A DNA stretch of 64,000 nt from Pannonibacter sp. SL95 (GCF_026672425.1 NZ_JAPPRC010000003.1:1-64000); one strand, 5' to 3'; shown: positions 32,841 through 41,786, counted from the stretch's first letter. Numbers and translations: made by a program. Notes: a model not told the origin generated them from the sequence alone.

Positions 32841-35800
32841 TTGAGCATCCGCAAGATACTTGTCGCCAATCGGTCTGAAATCGCAATTCGTGTATTCCGT
32901 GCGGCCAATGAACTTGGCCTGAAAACCGTGGCTATCTTTGCGGAGCAGGACAAACTCGCCCTGCACAGATTTAAGGCAGACGAAGCCTATCAAGTAGGCA
33001 AAGGCCTCGGTCCCATCGAGGCCTATCTGTCGATTGACGAGATTATCCGCGTAGCCAAGCTGTCCGGCGCCGATGCAATCCATCCCGGCTACGGCTTCCT
33101 GTCCGAAAGCCCGGAATTCGCCGAAGCCTGTGCCCAGAACGGCATCATCTTCATCGGCCCGAAGCCGGACACCATGCGCAGGCTCGGCAACAAGGTGGCC
33201 GCGCGCAACCTCGCCATCGAAGCTGGCGTGCCGGTGATGCCGGCGACCGATCCGCTGCCGGACGACATCGAAGAGATCAAGAAGCTTGCTGCCGGCATCG
33301 GCTATCCGGTGATGCTGAAGGCATCCTGGGGCGGCGGCGGCCGCGGCATGCGCGTCATCCGCGACGAGGCGACGCTGGTGCGCGAAGTCGTTGCCGCCAA
33401 GCGAGAGGCCAAGGCGGCCTTCGGCAAGGACGAAATCTATCTGGAGAAGCTGGTCCAGCGGGCGCGCCACGTCGAGGTGCAGATCCTGGGCGACAGCCAC
33501 GGCAACCTCGTCCACCTGTTCGAGCGCGACTGCTCGATCCAGCGGCGGCACCAGAAAGTCGTCGAGCGCGCGCCGGCGCCTTATCTCGCCGAAGACCGCC
33601 GCAAGGAACTGTGCGACTACGGCCTGAAGATTGGCCGTGCGGTGGACTATTGCGGCGCGGGCACGGTCGAATTCCTGATGGATGCCGACACGGGCGCGAT
33701 CTACTTCATCGAAGTGAACCCGCGCGTGCAGGTCGAGCACACGGTGACCGAACAGGTGACCGGCATCGATATCGTCAAGGCACAGATCCGGATCGCCGGA
33801 GGCGCTGCCATTGGGACCGAGGCCAGCGGCGTGCCGGTGCAGGCGGATGTGCGCCTCAATGGCCATGCCTTGCAGTGCCGCATCACCACGGAAGATCCGG
33901 AACAGAACTTCATCCCGGATTACGGCCGCATCACCGCCTATCGCGGCGCGACCGGCTTTGGCATTCGTCTGGACGGTGGCACCGCCTATTCCGGCGCGGT
34001 GATCACCCGTTTCTATGATCCGCTGCTGGAAAAGGTCACCGCCTGGGCGCCGAGTGCCGAGGAAGCCTGCCTGCGCATGGACCGCGCTTTGCGCGAGTTC
34101 CGCATCCGCGGCGTTGCCACCAACCTGGTGTTCCTGGAGAACATCATTGGTCACCCGGCCTTCCGCGCCAATGACTACACCACGCGCTTCATCGATGACA
34201 CGCCGGAGCTGTTTGCCCAGGTCAAGCGGCAGGACCGTGCCACCAAGCTCCTGACCTACATCGCCGATGTGTCGGTGAACGGCCATCCGGAAACACGCGG
34301 CCGGCCGCGTCCGGGCAAGGATGTTGCCGATCCGGTGGTGCCGGACTTCGGCAGCGTCAAGCCTGAGGGCACACGGCAGCTGCTGGAACAGCTGGGCCCG
34401 AAGGGCTTTGCCGCCTGGATGAAGGCGCAGCCGCAGGTGCTGGTGACGGACACGACCATGCGCGACGGCCATCAGTCGCTGCTGGCCACCCGCATGCGCA
34501 CCCACGACATCGTTGCCATCACGGATGCCTATGCCACCGGCCTGCCGCAGCTGTTCTCGCTGGAGTGCTGGGGCGGGGCGACCTTTGACGTGGCCATGCG
34601 CTTCCTGACGGAAGATCCGTGGGAGCGTCTGCGTCTCATCCGCCAGAAGGCGCCGAACATCCTGCTGCAGATGCTGCTGCGCGGCTCCAATGGCGTCGGC
34701 TACACCAATTATCCCGACAACGTGGTGCGCTTCTTCGTGCATCAGGCGGCCAGCGCCGGTGTCGATGTATTCCGCGTGTTCGACTGCCTGAACTGGGTGG
34801 AGAACATGCGTGTTTCCATCGACGCGGTGCTGGAGACCGACAAGCTCTGCGAAGGTGCGCTGTGCTACACCGGCGACCTCCTGGACAGCGCGCGGCCGAA
34901 GTATGACCTGAAGTACTACGTCAATCTGGCGAAGGACCTCGAGAAGGCCGGGGCGCATATCCTCGGCGTGAAGGACATGGCGGGCCTCCTGAAGCCGGCC
35001 GCTGCACGGGTGCTGTTCAAGGCCCTGAAGGAAGAGGTTGGCCTGCCGATCCACTTCCACACCCACGACACCTCGGGCATCGCGGCGGCCACCGTTCTGG
35101 CGGCAGTCGAGGCCGGCGTCGATGCGGTGGACGGGGCGATGGATGCCTTCTCCGGCAACACGTCGCAGCCGTGCCTCGGCTCCATCGTCGAGGCGCTGAA
35201 GGGCTCGGACCGCGATCCCGGCCTGTCGGCCGAAGCGATCCGCCGCATTTCGTTCTACTGGGAGGCCGTGCGCAACCAGTATGCGGCCTTCGAGAGCGAC
35301 CTGAAGGGCCCGGCTTCGGAGGTCTACCTGCATGAAATGCCCGGCGGACAGTTCACCAACCTGAAGGAACAGGCCCGCTCGCTCGGCCTCGAGACCCGCT
35401 GGCACGAGGTGGCGCAGGCCTATGCCGACGCCAACATGATGTTCGGCGACATCGTCAAGGTGACGCCGTCGTCCAAGGTGGTCGGTGATATGGCGCTGAT
35501 GATGGTCAGCCAGGGCTTGACCGTTGCCGATGTCGAAAACCCGGACAAGGACGTGGCCTTCCCGGATTCCGTCGTGCAGATGCTGCGCGGCGATCTCGGT
35601 CAGCCGCCTGCCGGCTGGCCGCAGGCGCTGCAGGCCAAGGTGCTGAAGGGCGATGCCCCGATCACCGCGCGGCCGGGCTCGCTGCTCAAGACGGAAGACC
35701 TGGAAGCACGGCGCAAGGAAGCGGCCGAGAAGACCGGCATGGACATCGACGACCATGCACTGGCGTCTTACCTCATGTATCCGAAGGTTTTCACCGACTT

Positions 35801-36284
35801 CGCCAAGGCACAGAGCCAGTATGGCCCGACCTCGGTGCTGCCGACGCCGGCCTATTTCTACGGGCTGGAAGCTGGCGACGAGCTGTTCATCGAGCTGGAG
35901 CCGGGCAAGACCCTTGTGGTCCGCTGCCAGGCGTTTGGTGAGACCGACGAGCAGGGCGAGAAGAAGGTGTTCTTCGAGCTGAACGGCCAGCCGCGCATCG
36001 TCAAGGTGCCGGATCGTGCCCATGGCGCCGCTGGCGCCGCGCTGCGCCGCAAGGCGGAGGCCGGCAACGAGGCGCATGTGGGGGCGCCGATGCCGGGCGT
36101 CGTGTCGACCGTTGCCATTGCCGCTGGGCAGGCCGTCAAGGCCGGCGACGTGCTGCTGTCGATCGAGGCCATGAAGATGGAAACCGCCCTGCATGCAGAG
36201 CGCGATGGCACCATTTCGGAAGTGCTGGTGACGCCGGGCAGCCAGATCGACGCGAAGGACCTGCTGGTCGTCTACAAGGCCTGA
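32841..36284 (+). CDS. pyc: Pyruvate carboxylase
   Basis: A 1,147-residue biotin enzyme carboxylating pyruvate to oxaloacetate (anaplerosis). The order is biotin carboxylase (residues 1-450: KILVANRSEIAIRVFRAANE, KASWGGGGRGMR ATP-grasp), carboxyltransferase (about 530-800: TTMRDGHQSLLATRMRTHD, with metal ligands in HFHTHDTSG) and C-terminal biotinyl domain with EAMKMETA (biotinylated lysine). Full length for the family. The start is TTG 32841, with AGGGAGGG 8 bases upstream and no better ATG. It is followed by a hairpin terminator at 36322. Confidence 0.95.
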   Translation: MSIRKILVANRSEIAIRVFRAANELGLKTVAIFAEQDKLALHRFKADEAYQVGKGLGPIEAYLSIDEIIRVAKLSGADAIHPGYGFLSESPEFAEACAQNGIIFIGPKPDTMRRLGNKVAARNLAIEAGVPVMPATDPLPDDIEEIKKLAAGIGYPVMLKASWGGGGRGMRVIRDEATLVREVVAAKREAKAAFGKDEIYLEKLVQRARHVEVQILGDSHGNLVHLFERDCSIQRRHQKVVERAPAPYLAEDRRKELCDYGLKIGRAVDYCGAGTVEFLMDADTGAIYFIEVNPRVQVEHTVTEQVTGIDIVKAQIRIAGGAAIGTEASGVPVQADVRLNGHALQCRITTEDPEQNFIPDYGRITAYRGATGFGIRLDGGTAYSGAVITRFYDPLLEKVTAWAPSAEEACLRMDRALREFRIRGVATNLVFLENIIGHPAFRANDYTTRFIDDTPELFAQVKRQDRATKLLTYIADVSVNGHPETRGRPRPGKDVADPVVPDFGSVKPEGTRQLLEQLGPKGFAAWMKAQPQVLVTDTTMRDGHQSLLATRMRTHDIVAITDAYATGLPQLFSLECWGGATFDVAMRFLTEDPWERLRLIRQKAPNILLQMLLRGSNGVGYTNYPDNVVRFFVHQAASAGVDVFRVFDCLNWVENMRVSIDAVLETDKLCEGALCYTGDLLDSARPKYDLKYYVNLAKDLEKAGAHILGVKDMAGLLKPAAARVLFKALKEEVGLPIHFHTHDTSGIAAATVLAAVEAGVDAVDGAMDAFSGNTSQPCLGSIVEALKGSDRDPGLSAEAIRRISFYWEAVRNQYAAFESDLKGPASEVYLHEMPGGQFTNLKEQARSLGLETRWHEVAQAYADANMMFGDIVKVTPSSKVVGDMALMMVSQGLTVADVENPDKDVAFPDSVVQMLRGDLGQPPAGWPQALQAKVLKGDAPITARPGSLLKTEDLEARRKEAAEKTGMDIDDHALASYLMYPKVFTDFAKAQSQYGPTSVLPTPAYFYGLEAGDELFIELEPGKTLVVRCQAFGETDEQGEKKVFFELNGQPRIVKVPDRAHGAAGAALRRKAEAGNEAHVGAPMPGVVSTVAIAAGQAVKAGDVLLSIEAMKMETALHAERDGTISEVLVTPGSQIDAKDLLVVYKA

Positions 36285-36321
36285 TCTGGATGTAATTCTG
36301 GTCTGACCGTAACAAGACGAT

Positions 36322-36344
36322 AGGGGAGGCCGCTGGTCTCCCCT
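36322..36344. terminator. Hairpin after pyc, inner-left copy
   Basis: AGGGGAGGCC / GGTCTCCCCT (one G-T pair). It is 38 bases after the pyc stop and not followed by a T-run on the plus strand. It pairs in arrangement with the copy at 36528. Confidence 0.5.
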
Positions 36345-36367
36345 CAGACTGCTGACAAATCCTCCAT

Positions 36368-36496
36368 CGTCATCCCGGACGCAGCGAAGCGGAGATCCGG
36401 GACCGGAGAGCCAAAGTCTCTCCGGGGTAAACTCATTGAAACATTGAGGCCTCGACTCTCCGGTCCCGGCTCGGCGCTACGCTTGGCCGGGATGAC
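36368..36496. repeat. Dispersed inverted repeat (same family as 26785-26915)
   Basis: Arms 36368-36410 (CGTCATCCCGG... GGGACCGGAGAG) and 36456-36496 are inverted. Flanked by two copies of the pyc terminator hairpin. Confidence 0.75.
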
Positions 36497-36527
36497 TTCG
36501 GTGAGGTAGAGGTTTGTCATCAACCTC

Positions 36528-36555
36528 AGGGGAGGCCGGTGGTCTCCCCTTTTTT
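36528..36555 (+). terminator. pyc terminator, outer-right copy with T-run
   Basis: AGGGGAGGCC (36528-36537), GGTCTCCCCT (36541-36550), followed by TTTTT. This is the functional plus-strand terminator. The IS element begins 3 bases beyond. Confidence 0.75.
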
Positions 36556-36557
36556 GG

Positions 36558-36579
36558 GACCTATATACGTGATTGACCT
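36558..36579 (+). repeat. Left terminal inverted repeat of IS element
   Basis: Matches the complement of 39174-39195 except at one position. It lies directly after the T-run of the pyc terminator. Confidence 0.85.
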
Positions 36580-36591
36580 TCTGGGCTGACC

Positions 36592-36906
36592 TCAGTCGTA
36601 TGGCTTGCGTTTCAGACAGTGTTTGATGGAAAAGTCTATTTTTCCGCCATCGGCCCAGACGATCCAGAAACACTGGCCTGGATAATCATCCGGCGGAAAC
36701 CCCACCTCAAAATAGGCAATTCCCGGCCCAATTTTCTCTGCCAGTTCATCATGGCGCTTGAGCAAGGCGGCCAAATCATCAGCGTCGGCGTTTGAGACGC
36801 GATCCCCGATAGAGTATCGGTTCAACATGGCGCTAAAAAATGCAGAAGCGTCGCCCGCTTTTGCGAATGTGCGCGTTTCAAGGACAATGCTTCTCGCTCT
36901 TCCCAT
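36592..36906 (-). CDS. DUF3223 (DCL-type) protein, IS passenger
   Basis: A 104-residue protein matching the DUF3223 fold also found in plant DCL and RNA polymerase IV/V subunits: RTFAKAGDASAFFSAMLNRY, LLKRHDELAEKIGPGIAYFE and a C-terminal CFWIVWADGGKIDFSIKHCL. The family is thought to act in RNA or nucleoprotein contexts; bacterial function is unknown. It lies 24 bases downstream of the DinD-like gene on the same strand, inside the IS element, so it is probably co-transcribed with the transposase. Confidence 0.72.
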   Translation of the reverse strand: MGRARSIVLETRTFAKAGDASAFFSAMLNRYSIGDRVSNADADDLAALLKRHDELAEKIGPGIAYFEVGFPPDDYPGQCFWIVWADGGKIDFSIKHCLKRKPYD

Positions 36907-36930
36907 TGAGATATTCCAATCTTGAGCACT

Positions 36931-38217
36931 TTAAGAAAAGTAGGTTGCCACGAAATCACGGCCTTTCGGCGTGATCCTGAAACCGCCTGCCACATCTTCC
37001 GCGTAACCCTGATAGATGAAGTTGGTCTTGGCCGTTTTGTGAGATTTCAGGTTGCGAACAAGTTGCGAGAATTTCGAGTCTTTCCGACCCGTTAAAACCT
37101 CTTGGCTGTCATCCGGGACGCTGATGTAATTCGGAATTTCTCCGATTAAATCGGACGTAGATATCTGGCCATTTGGCTTTGTGGCCATCACAAGAAGCGC
37201 ATATTTCCAGAGATCTAGCCGCAAATCGATTGGGCGCGGCGTCTCAGCCTGAGCGTCGCTCGAAGGTTTCGCTTCGGGGGCGCGGATGGATTTTGGGGCG
37301 GCGCCTTTTATCCGCTTTTCAGCTTGGCTGATATTCTCAACTGCCGGGAGGTCCTCCGGCGCAATTTTGCTGATTTTTAGCATTGCGTCTCGGACTTGGC
37401 GTCCCACTTCAAAGTGGACTGAGTACGCCTTTTGTTTGCCCTTGACCCCTTCCTTTCGAAGCCGCTCCTCAGTTTGAGTTACGCGAAAGAAATTTGCCGC
37501 GAGTTCTGTGCTTCCCATGCGGTCAAGAATATCAGCGCTAGCCGGAAGCCCTTTGTAGGCCCGGATTTGCGCTACATTCATCGCATACATGCCCTGCCAG
37601 CCCTGTCCGTGGAAAATGGCGAATTCCTGAGACGTTACAACGCCCGCGTCTTTCGCAGCGCTCGATAGCTTGATATTATGCTGTTTGATCTGTTGACGAA
37701 GGAAGACCCTCTTCTCGTCTTCCGACTGAGGAACCGCCACCGCTTGGTCGGCTAACTCCTGCTTCCGCGTTTGGATTGCAAAATAGCTCTGCGCGAATGC
37801 GACCGGCTTCTTTTTGGCGTCTGAATTTTGGGCTGTAAGATAGCAGGCGTAGCGCGTCATTTTATAATCGGTGACGTCTTCCATCCTGCCTTTCCCTGAT
37901 ATTGACTTCCTGACGTCAGGAAGCCAATGGGCCGCAATGGGTTGCCCGCTTTGTTGGCACGAGATCATAGCCCGCCGTAGCGCTGTCTCGAAATTCTCCC
38001 ATTTAGCATATTCAAAAAGAGCTTGGAGGTCGCGGGCGCTCCAGAATTCAACCCCGCTTTGATCAAATTGAACCGCTGCCTCAAAGGCAGCGATTAGCTT
38101 TTCAATTTCTCCATCTGGCATCGCTGACTGTGTGACAGCGGACAGTTCTTTTGGGTCTGTCTTTGCCAGTCGTTTCAATGCCTCATCAAAATTCATTCCC
38201 GTCAGTTTGTCGCTCAT
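36931..38217 (-). CDS. dinD: DinD-like DNA-damage protein with winged-helix-like C-terminus, IS passenger
   Basis: A 428-residue protein. Residues about 50-300 match DinD (damage-inducible, BRO-N-related): YWSARELQ-like FWSARDLQALFEYAKWENFE, RYACYLTAQNSDAKK, QSYFAIQTRKQELADQ, MGSTELAANFFRVTQTEERL and EDLPAVENISQAEKR. DinD proteins are SOS-induced and in E. coli inhibit RecA filament function. After residue 325 there is an added module, KYALLVMATKPNGQISTSDL then SQLVRNLKSHKT and GGFRITPKGRDFV, that looks like a winged helix of the Mrr type. Start ATG overlaps the transposase stop (ATGA). Confidence 0.78.
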   Translation of the reverse strand: MSDKLTGMNFDEALKRLAKTDPKELSAVTQSAMPDGEIEKLIAAFEAAVQFDQSGVEFWSARDLQALFEYAKWENFETALRRAMISCQQSGQPIAAHWLPDVRKSISGKGRMEDVTDYKMTRYACYLTAQNSDAKKKPVAFAQSYFAIQTRKQELADQAVAVPQSEDEKRVFLRQQIKQHNIKLSSAAKDAGVVTSQEFAIFHGQGWQGMYAMNVAQIRAYKGLPASADILDRMGSTELAANFFRVTQTEERLRKEGVKGKQKAYSVHFEVGRQVRDAMLKISKIAPEDLPAVENISQAEKRIKGAAPKSIRAPEAKPSSDAQAETPRPIDLRLDLWKYALLVMATKPNGQISTSDLIGEIPNYISVPDDSQEVLTGRKDSKFSQLVRNLKSHKTAKTNFIYQGYAEDVAGGFRITPKGRDFVATYFS

Positions 38218-39128
38218 GCGATCAGTTCCTTATAGGTAAGACGGCCCTCAACGCACGAAAACATGTCGTTCAACCTCGCCCCAACACGCATGTCCCGGCG
38301 ATTAAAACGCCAAGTCATTTCCTGCACGTATCGATCAAGGTGCTTTGGCGAAACCCAGTGATGGACGCCTATGATCTGACGCTTCAAAAGCGCCCAGATG
38401 CTCTCAATCCCGTTCGTGTGGATCGTGTAATGATGGACATACTCACCAGCCGAATGATTCACGGCGTGGTGATAGATGTCCTTGTCCAGACCTTTGAATG
38501 AGCGGTCTTCATCGGTCATCACGGTTGAACCGGCGGCAACATTCTCACGAACAGCGCCCTTGAGCGTGCCCCCCTTGTGGTCAGGAACATGCGAAGCGCG
38601 AAGCTCGCCTTCGCGCTCAAGAATGCCAAGCACGACTTCCTTGCCCGCACCGCCTTGGGTGCCACCTGTCCCGTCATTAGAATGCTTATTCTTTTCCTTG
38701 CCACCAACAAAAGTCGTGTCCGCCTCAACTGTGCCCTTCAAGGGTGCATTGAAGGACTTAGTAGTTGAGGCGTGGCGGAGGCGATGAAGGATAAACCAAG
38801 CAGTCTTCTGAGTGACTTTAAGGTCCTTTGCCAGTGTCGTTGACGCGATGCCCTTCGGATGGTTCGTAATCATCCAGATCGCCATGAACCATTTACGGAG
38901 CGGGAGCTTGGTGTCCTCGAATATAGTGCCAACCTTTATCGAGAAACGCTGGCGGCAATCACCACACTTGAATGTCTTGCGGTCGGAGAAATGATAAACG
39001 CGCATTCCACCGCAATGAGGGCAGAACTCTCCATCTTGCCAACGGATCGCCTGAAGATGGTCAAGGCAAGACTGTTCGTCTGGGAATGCCGCCATCATAT
39101 CAAAAAGGCTGTCAATCTGCGCAATCAT
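38214..39128 (-). CDS. IS1595-family (ISXO2-like) transposase
   Basis: A 304-residue transposase. The N-terminal zinc ribbon has CPHCGG and CGDCRQRFS. The DDE catalytic core has GTVEADTTFVGGKEKN (first Asp), VMTDEDRSFKG (second Asp) and NGIESIWALLKRQIIGVHH (the acidic residue of the ISXO2 group, E), with the family's C-terminal FNRRDMRVGARL. I place the start at ATG 39128, which has CGGAG 7 bases upstream; a longer frame from 39164 is less likely. It leads the three-gene unit with dinD and DUF3223 genes. Confidence 0.88.
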   Translation of the reverse strand: MIAQIDSLFDMMAAFPDEQSCLDHLQAIRWQDGEFCPHCGGMRVYHFSDRKTFKCGDCRQRFSIKVGTIFEDTKLPLRKWFMAIWMITNHPKGIASTTLAKDLKVTQKTAWFILHRLRHASTTKSFNAPLKGTVEADTTFVGGKEKNKHSNDGTGGTQGGAGKEVVLGILEREGELRASHVPDHKGGTLKGAVRENVAAGSTVMTDEDRSFKGLDKDIYHHAVNHSAGEYVHHYTIHTNGIESIWALLKRQIIGVHHWVSPKHLDRYVQEMTWRFNRRDMRVGARLNDMFSCVEGRLTYKELIA

Positions 39129-39173
39129 TGCGGGTCTCCGATTCTGGAGACACCATAGCGCCAAATCTGATTT

Positions 39174-39195
39174 AGGTCAATCACGTATATAAGTC
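39174..39195 (-). repeat. Right terminal inverted repeat of IS element
   Basis: AGGTCAATCACGTATATAAG and following, the complement of the left end with one mismatch; about 46 bases upstream of the transposase start. Confidence 0.85.
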
Positions 39196-39239
39196 TCTCC
39201 CTTTTGTTGGCTCTGCTTCAGTTTCGAAGCGCTCGTGTT

Positions 39240-39464
39240 GTCACCGCGGGTCTCGCGCTGCGCTTCGCCCGGGGGTGACCGAGGAGGGGGCGGCGGAGTA
39301 TGGAGGCTTCTGAATCAGATGGCCGGACTGCCCTGAGACTGCTACAGCTTTAGCGGTCATCCCCGCCTTGTGCGGGGATCTTTTTGGCTACTCCCGGGCT
39401 TTCGCGACGTTCTGCTGCTGGTTCAATGCTGTGTGGATCCCCGCGCAAGGCGGGGATGACCGCT
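39240..39464. repeat. Hairpin-rich dispersed repeats between IS element and TauE gene
   Basis: GTCACC...GGTGAC forms one hairpin (39240-39279). A 29-base inverted repeat has arms 39352-39380 and 39436-39464 with one mismatch (AGCGGTCATCCCCGCCTTG). Just left of it stands CTGAGACTGCT, also found next to the repeat at 36346. No gene in 39196-39586. Confidence 0.7.
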
Positions 39465-39586
39465 GCATTTGGGGTCGGGCCGGATCGACAGGTCCAAGTC
39501 AGCCAGGACGTGACCGGGTGGAACCGCAATTTTGAACATTGCCCTGTCCCAGCGCTGCCGGGACCAAGCGGCTTGAGGCGTCGTCG

Positions 39587-40348
39587 ATGGAATTCTCCTA
39601 CGAAATTCTCGCTATCCTGTTTGCCGTCGCACTGCTTGCCGGGTGGGTGGATGCGATTGCCGGGGGCGGAGGGCTGTTGACCATTCCGGCCCTGTTGCTG
39701 GTTGGTGTGCCGCCCGCCACGGCGCTGGCGACCAACAAGCTGCAGGGCAGCTTTGGTGCGCTGACTGCAGCGGTCTATTTCATCCGGCGCAAGATGGTGT
39801 CGGTGCGCGGCAACCTTGGCGCCATTGCCGCCATTGCCATCGGCTCGATGTTCGGTGGCTTCGTGCTGCAGCAGATCAATGCGGATATTCTCGTTCTCTT
39901 CATTCCGCTGCTGCTGGTCTCGATCGGCCTCTATTTCCTGTTCTTTGCCCGCAATCTTGACGAGGAACGGGAGCCCCGGATCGGTGAAGGCCGCTATGCC
40001 GCAACTGTTGCGCCAGCGCTGGGGTTCTATGATGGCTTCTTCGGGCCGGGCACGGGATCGTTCATGGCGACGTCCCTGGTCATCCTGCGCGGCATGCCGA
40101 TCCGTGTTGCAACGGCCCATGCCAAGCTGTTCAACGTCACCAGCAATCTGGCGGCGCTCGCCTATTTCGTGCTGTTCGGGAACATTGCCTGGATCGCCGG
40201 CGGCGTCATGATCCTCGGCCAGATTGGCGGGGCCTATCTCGGCGCGCATTTTGCCTTCAAGGGCGGCGCCAAGATCATCCGGCCGATCACCGTGATCATG
40301 TGCTTTGCCATGAGCATCCGGGTGCTGATCCGGATGTGGCCAGCCTGA
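39587..40348 (+). CDS. TauE/SafE-family permease (YfcA-like)
   Basis: A 253-residue inner-membrane protein with about eight transmembrane helices. Family motifs are AGWVDAIAGGGGLLTIPALL at the N-terminus and GFYDGFFGPGTGSFMA in the second half. Such proteins export sulfite, sulfonates or related anions. The substrate here is not indicated. ATG 39587 follows GAGGCG; a longer upstream frame is shadow. Not in an operon with the next gene, which is on the other strand. Confidence 0.87.
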   Translation: MEFSYEILAILFAVALLAGWVDAIAGGGGLLTIPALLLVGVPPATALATNKLQGSFGALTAAVYFIRRKMVSVRGNLGAIAAIAIGSMFGGFVLQQINADILVLFIPLLLVSIGLYFLFFARNLDEEREPRIGEGRYAATVAPALGFYDGFFGPGTGSFMATSLVILRGMPIRVATAHAKLFNVTSNLAALAYFVLFGNIAWIAGGVMILGQIGGAYLGAHFAFKGGAKIIRPITVIMCFAMSIRVLIRMWPA

Positions 40349-40372
40349 GGGCCTGCACGAAAGACGGACTGG

Positions 40373-41074
40373 TCAGGCCTTGTCCGCCCGGCCGATCCAC
40401 AGATCGAGAAAATCATCCAGCCACTTGCGCACGGCGCCATCGAAGACGAAGCGGCCGGCGAAATGGTCCTGGCGGCCCTGTGCGCCGGGCTGCGTCATGC
40501 GCGGCGCACCCTTCGTGGTCCAGCGCACCATCATGGCGTGGGTCAGTTCGGGATGGAACTGGATGCCATAGGCCTTGGGGCCGACGCGGATGGCCTGGTT
40601 GGGATAGGTGTCGCCGGTTGCCAGCAGATCGGCACCGCGCGGCAGGTCAAAGCCCTCATTGTGCCATTGATAGACCTTGCCGGGCCAGGACATCAGCGAC
40701 TTGCCTGTCTCGGTCGGGTGCAGCGGGTAGTAGCCGATTTCCACTTCCTCGCGGGGATGCGAAGCGACCTTGCCACCGAGATGGCGGACCATCATCTGCG
40801 CGCCAAGACAGATGCCGAGAAACGGCTTCTGCTCCTTTAGAGGCACTCCGATCCAGTCGATTTCCCTGCTGATGTAGGCGTCCGGGTCGTTCGCGCTCAT
40901 CGGACCGCCGAACACCACGGCACCGGCATGGTGCTGCATGTCGGCCGGCAAGGGATCGCCGAAGCGCGGGCGGCGGATATCGAGGCTGAACCCGCGCCGG
41001 ACAAGTTCCTGGCCGACTCGCCCCGGTGTCGACGTTTCCTGATGCAGGACAATCAATACGCGCTTGTCTGTCAT
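40373..41074 (-). CDS. Class I glutamine amidotransferase-like protein
   Basis: A 233-residue GATase1. The nucleophile is in FLGICLGAQMMVRHLGG, and GIQFHPEL supplies the catalytic His/Glu. Stand-alone versions use ammonia from glutamine in unknown amidations or act as GMP-synthase-like subunits; this protein matches stand-alone 'GMP synthase-like' annotations. Start ATG 41074 (MTDKRV). A longer frame upstream is not supported. Confidence 0.85.
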   Translation of the reverse strand: MTDKRVLIVLHQETSTPGRVGQELVRRGFSLDIRRPRFGDPLPADMQHHAGAVVFGGPMSANDPDAYISREIDWIGVPLKEQKPFLGICLGAQMMVRHLGGKVASHPREEVEIGYYPLHPTETGKSLMSWPGKVYQWHNEGFDLPRGADLLATGDTYPNQAIRVGPKAYGIQFHPELTHAMMVRWTTKGAPRMTQPGAQGRQDHFAGRFVFDGAVRKWLDDFLDLWIGRADKA

Positions 41075-41126
41075 GTCTGGCCGCTGGAACGGCGGATCCG
41101 GCTGCGGTCCCGGGGAGGGACGCGGA

Positions 41127-41615
41127 TCAGCTGTTGCTGGTGTCGGTTGCGTCGGTGTGATCCTGCTCCCGGGCGACCTTCTGGCGCAAGGCAATCCGGT
41201 CACGCGACGATACGCCCAGCAGTTCTGCCACACGCCAGACGGTGTTGTCCTCGAACTCGTGCACATGGCCGTCGGCGTAAGCGATCTGCCACATCATCTC
41301 GATGATGGCATGGCGTTCGACCTCATCCGTCTTGCGCTTGAGGATCGAGGTAAAGCCGTAGAGATCAACGGCCTCGTTGTCCCGATCGGTCGCGAGCTTG
41401 ATCAGCTCCTCGGTGTCTTCGTCGGTCAGCTCGTAATGCTGCTTCAGGATGTTGGTCAGCTTCGTCTGCTCGGCCGGATCCATGTCGCCATCGACGCTGA
41501 TGACGTGGATCAGCAACGCGGCAGCGGCGAGGCGCTGGTCGTCGTCGGCAAAGGTCAGCGCTTCGGTTTCTCCGAAGGTGACTTCCCTGATGAAGCGCTT
41601 GATCGATGAGAGCAT
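41127..41615 (-). CDS. TerB-like protein (COG4103)
   Basis: A 162-residue acidic helical protein with the TerB pattern: LAAAALLIHVISVDGDMDPA followed by two helices, and IEMMWQIAYADGHVHEFEDN with the acidic residues that bind metal in TerB. Associated with tellurite resistance and stress in other systems; function here unknown. ATG 41615 is chosen; the longer frame to 41696 has no support. Confidence 0.82.
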   Translation of the reverse strand: MLSSIKRFIREVTFGETEALTFADDDQRLAAAALLIHVISVDGDMDPAEQTKLTNILKQHYELTDEDTEELIKLATDRDNEAVDLYGFTSILKRKTDEVERHAIIEMMWQIAYADGHVHEFEDNTVWRVAELLGVSSRDRIALRQKVAREQDHTDATDTSNS

Positions 41616-41786
41616 TCGTTCCGTCCGTCCTTGAAAACCAACTCTGTTGCCGCCGGAATCCGGGTAAATGGCCTTCAGAGTTGCAGCATAAGGCATAATC
41701 CTTACGGAGCCTTCATATATGGCGCTTTGGAGGCAGTTTGCGAATGACTTGCGGCACTTAGGACACAGTGCAAGATCATGGGTCCG

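Larger units (their letters stand above)
36558..39195 (-). mobile_element. IS1595-family (ISXO2-like) element with passenger genes
   Basis: Terminal inverted repeats of about 22 bases: left 36558-36579 (GACCTATATACGTGATTGAC and on), right 39174-39195, whose complement reads GACTTATATACGTGATTGAC. Between them three minus-strand genes: a transposase with overlapping start/stop to a DinD-like gene, and a DUF3223 gene 24 bases further. Next to both ends lie similar 15-mers, 36543-36557 and 39196-39210 (TCTCCCCTTTTTTGG and TCTCCCTTTTGTTGG), a possible target-site duplication though longer than the 8 bases usual for the family. About 2.6 kb. Confidence 0.8.

Noticed and set aside
32370-36194. A 1,274-residue open frame on the minus strand
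   Set aside because: It is exactly antisense to pyruvate carboxylase and shows Arg/His/Leu-rich composition of a high-GC mirror frame, with no family motif.
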